From Tremella fuciformis (Eukaryota; Basidiomycota; Tremellomycetes; Tremellales; Tremellaceae), in contig CP136490.1 in assembly GCA_032768795.1 (NCBI GenBank), positions 8,184,001 through 8,248,000 on the forward strand: a stretch of 64,000 bases of DNA, in the 5' to 3' direction. Below the pieces are notes generated by a model. It saw only the letters and a list, made by a program, of their open reading frames with translations, searched no databases and was not told where the DNA came from. The translations under genes were made by a program, and so were the position numbers. Positions 62,464 to 64,000 of the stretch are shown here, one piece after another; positions within the stretch are counted from its first letter, which is position 1, and every line of letters starts with the position of its first letter.

Positions 62464-64000
62464 TCATGTTCGGCGATCATTTGACGACTGTATGGCGCCA
62501 TTGTTCACTCGGAGGATCTGATCGCCTTGGGCCGAAGACAAGTGCCTCGTCAGACGAATGATGGTCGGGAGTGTTCTTTGCGCATCTTCGCAAAGCCTCT
62601 GAAGTTCTCGGATGACAAGGATCTCCGTTGCCTCGCTCGCAATGGTGCTCGTGTCGCAAATTACTAAGTCGGCTGTCTTGAGCTTGAGCGTCGCTCGGGA
62701 GCGATCGAGTATTTGCCGTAACGCAAGGATCCCAGCGCTGCCCGAAGTGACGGTGCTAGAGGGCAGAATGAGCCGCGCTCTTGAACCTGGCAGCGCACCC
62801 GGAATCGGCGATGCAGGGATCAAGTACGACCGTTGCGTTTTATCGACCGGTGCTGCCTCTTGGTCCACAGGCTGAGGGGGAACGCCAATGCGAGAGGAGG
62901 AAGCTTTCGTCTCGGCGGACTTCTCGGCGTTCCCTGATCCTCGGCGTTGAACATTCTCAACAAGTGCGTCGAGCGCCTCGCATGATAGACAGACCGTGCG
63001 AGCGAAGAGGGTTCTCATTTCGTATGCCTCAGCAGGCTGATCGTTGATGTAGAGCTCCCCAGTATGTGACCGTAGGACAAGCAACTGCTCGACGAGCAGC
63101 TGCTTTGATACGTTGTCGTCCCCCAGCAGAGCGAGAGACTCGCCTGGTCGCAAATCGAGATTGCAGTCCTTGAGCCCCGGCGCGTCCACGCACTGAGCAG
63201 TGCCGAGTCCACGCGCTCGGATTCGCATCCCTCGGCCATTACGACACATCTCGTAATCCAACCCTGGATGCTGGAGCGCGGCATTCAGCTTGGCAGCCAA
63301 TGAGACAGCTCGAGGATCTTGAGTTACTTCGAAAAACGCGGCGAGCTGGAAAATAGATTGATACACGAGGTCGACCTGGTTTCCGAGCGCTTGAGTGGTT
63401 GCCAATAACGAGGTCGCCGACGCACGGAATGTCCGGACTGATCCAAGGGAGAAGCCCGTTCCCAACACCCGAGTGGCGAGAAGAACCTGTCACATCAGCC
63501 ACGATAACACTGTGCTCCTGGGTGCCCACATGCAGGACGTTCTCCACGCTGGTGGTACTGAGTCTTGTGCCCCAGTCCACAAGCGCGGTCGCTGTCACTG
63601 TCCTGATTGTCCTCTCCAAATCCGTTTGCTGCTCTCCGCTTCCCTTCTCCAACACCCAGCTCCGCAAGCGAGGAAGCATGACGTCCTGCGTGAATTCGGG
63701 ACTGAGACGCATGTCGCGGACCTGCTGTAGTCGACTGCGCAACGCCGGCATATTCTGGTCGATCTCGCTCGACAGCCGTGCGTAATGAGCCATGATTTGG
63801 GTCCGGAGGTACACGGCGGCGGAGGGGTAAAGCCCGAGTAGGAGCATGACGAGGCTCGACAGGCTGAAATATGATCCACCTGCGCCGAAAGCGAGCGTGC
63901 GCAGAAGTAAGAGAGCTTGTGTGATGGTCGCAAGGAGCAGAGAGGCGATGCGAGCGATTCCGGTGATCGATGAGAAGGCGTCTCGCGGTGGAATAACGCC
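62464..64000 (-). CDS. ABC-transporter-like protein with degenerate ATP-binding motifs (5' end outside window)
   Basis: Exon 63530-64000 (open at the window edge) joins exon 62464-63486 across a 43-bp intron (GTGGGC donor, GACAG acceptor); 497 residues are visible. Two membrane segments (IARIASLLLATITQALLLLR and SLVMLLLGLYPSAAVYL) are followed by a helical stretch and a soluble domain built like an ABC NBD: LKDCNLDLRPGESLALLGDD leads into where Walker A should be. The sequence there is GDDNVSKQLL, lacking the G-x-G-K-S/T pattern. At Walker B, LVICDTSTIASEA lacks the catalytic Glu after Asp. The signature region reads SSTVTSGSAG instead of LSGGQ; an H-loop-like IRLTRHL remains. The NBD should not hydrolyse ATP normally. 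It is probably a heterotypic partner or regulator in the fungal ABC family; the missing 5' part prevents closer placement. Confidence 0.7.

Noticed and set aside
1..64000. Bacterial-type features (operons, CRISPR arrays, riboswitches)
   Set aside because: Spliced genes, copia and TRIM elements and eukaryotic protein families show nuclear fungal DNA; no regular spacer-repeat arrays are present.

Overview
This window reads as nuclear DNA of a basidiomycete yeast, most likely a tremellomycete and perhaps Trichosporonales. Genes carry many very short introns (mostly 41-60 bp) with GTGAGT/GTGCGT/GTCAGT donors and CTGAC/CTAAC branch sites close to the acceptor. Coding DNA is GC-rich, genes lie 40-300 bp apart in places, and proteins resemble basidiomycete families. 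The order is inference; no rRNA or marker gene is present. All exon joins below were read by eye from frame, phase and splice motifs.

Left part (1-12.1 kb): the 3' end of an ABCA-type transporter, an STF2-like small protein, a tandem set of three divergent paralogues of a family I do not recognise (2.7-7.0 kb), a membrane protein resembling the SigF-like NTF2 family, and a large PHD-finger protein. A gene-poor stretch (12.1-15.5 kb) holds a 322-bp MITE with perfect 8-bp target duplications and a telomere-like G-rich core. An ornithine cyclodeaminase/mu-crystallin gene follows, then an intact Ty1/copia retrotransposon with identical 117-bp LTRs (16.85-22.33 kb) and 5.7 kb without a supported gene ahead of a homeobox gene (28.1-30.6 kb).

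Centre (31-54 kb): conserved housekeeping genes. These are a Red1/ZFC3H1-like RNA-surveillance zinc-finger protein, a protein with a BRCT-like N terminus, VPS15 (15 exons), OST2/DAD1 divergent from glucosidase II beta (both N-glycan functions in the ER), a cytochrome-b5-like haem/steroid-binding protein divergent from an acyl-C oA-ligase-like protein that lacks the usual ATP-binding signature, a small membrane protein, and SDH assembly factor 2 divergent from mitochondrial EF-G1 (both mitochondrial).

Right part (54-62.2 kb): a same-strand cluster of small, Ser/Thr-rich, fast-evolving proteins. They share two short motifs: G-N-x3-G-N-x-T-Q, which resembles the amyloid signalling motifs (HET-s/HRAM type) of fungal cell-death proteins, and an aromatic-x-x-D-x-G motif. 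One member is split by a 289-bp TRIM element with identical 59-bp LTRs and 5-bp target duplications. The TRIM shares a 14-bp primer-binding site with the copia element, complementary to the anticodon arm of a tRNA-Lys(UUU). The window closes inside a transporter-like ABC protein whose Walker A and B motifs are degenerate. The cluster with its TRIM is the best candidate here for an undescribed system.
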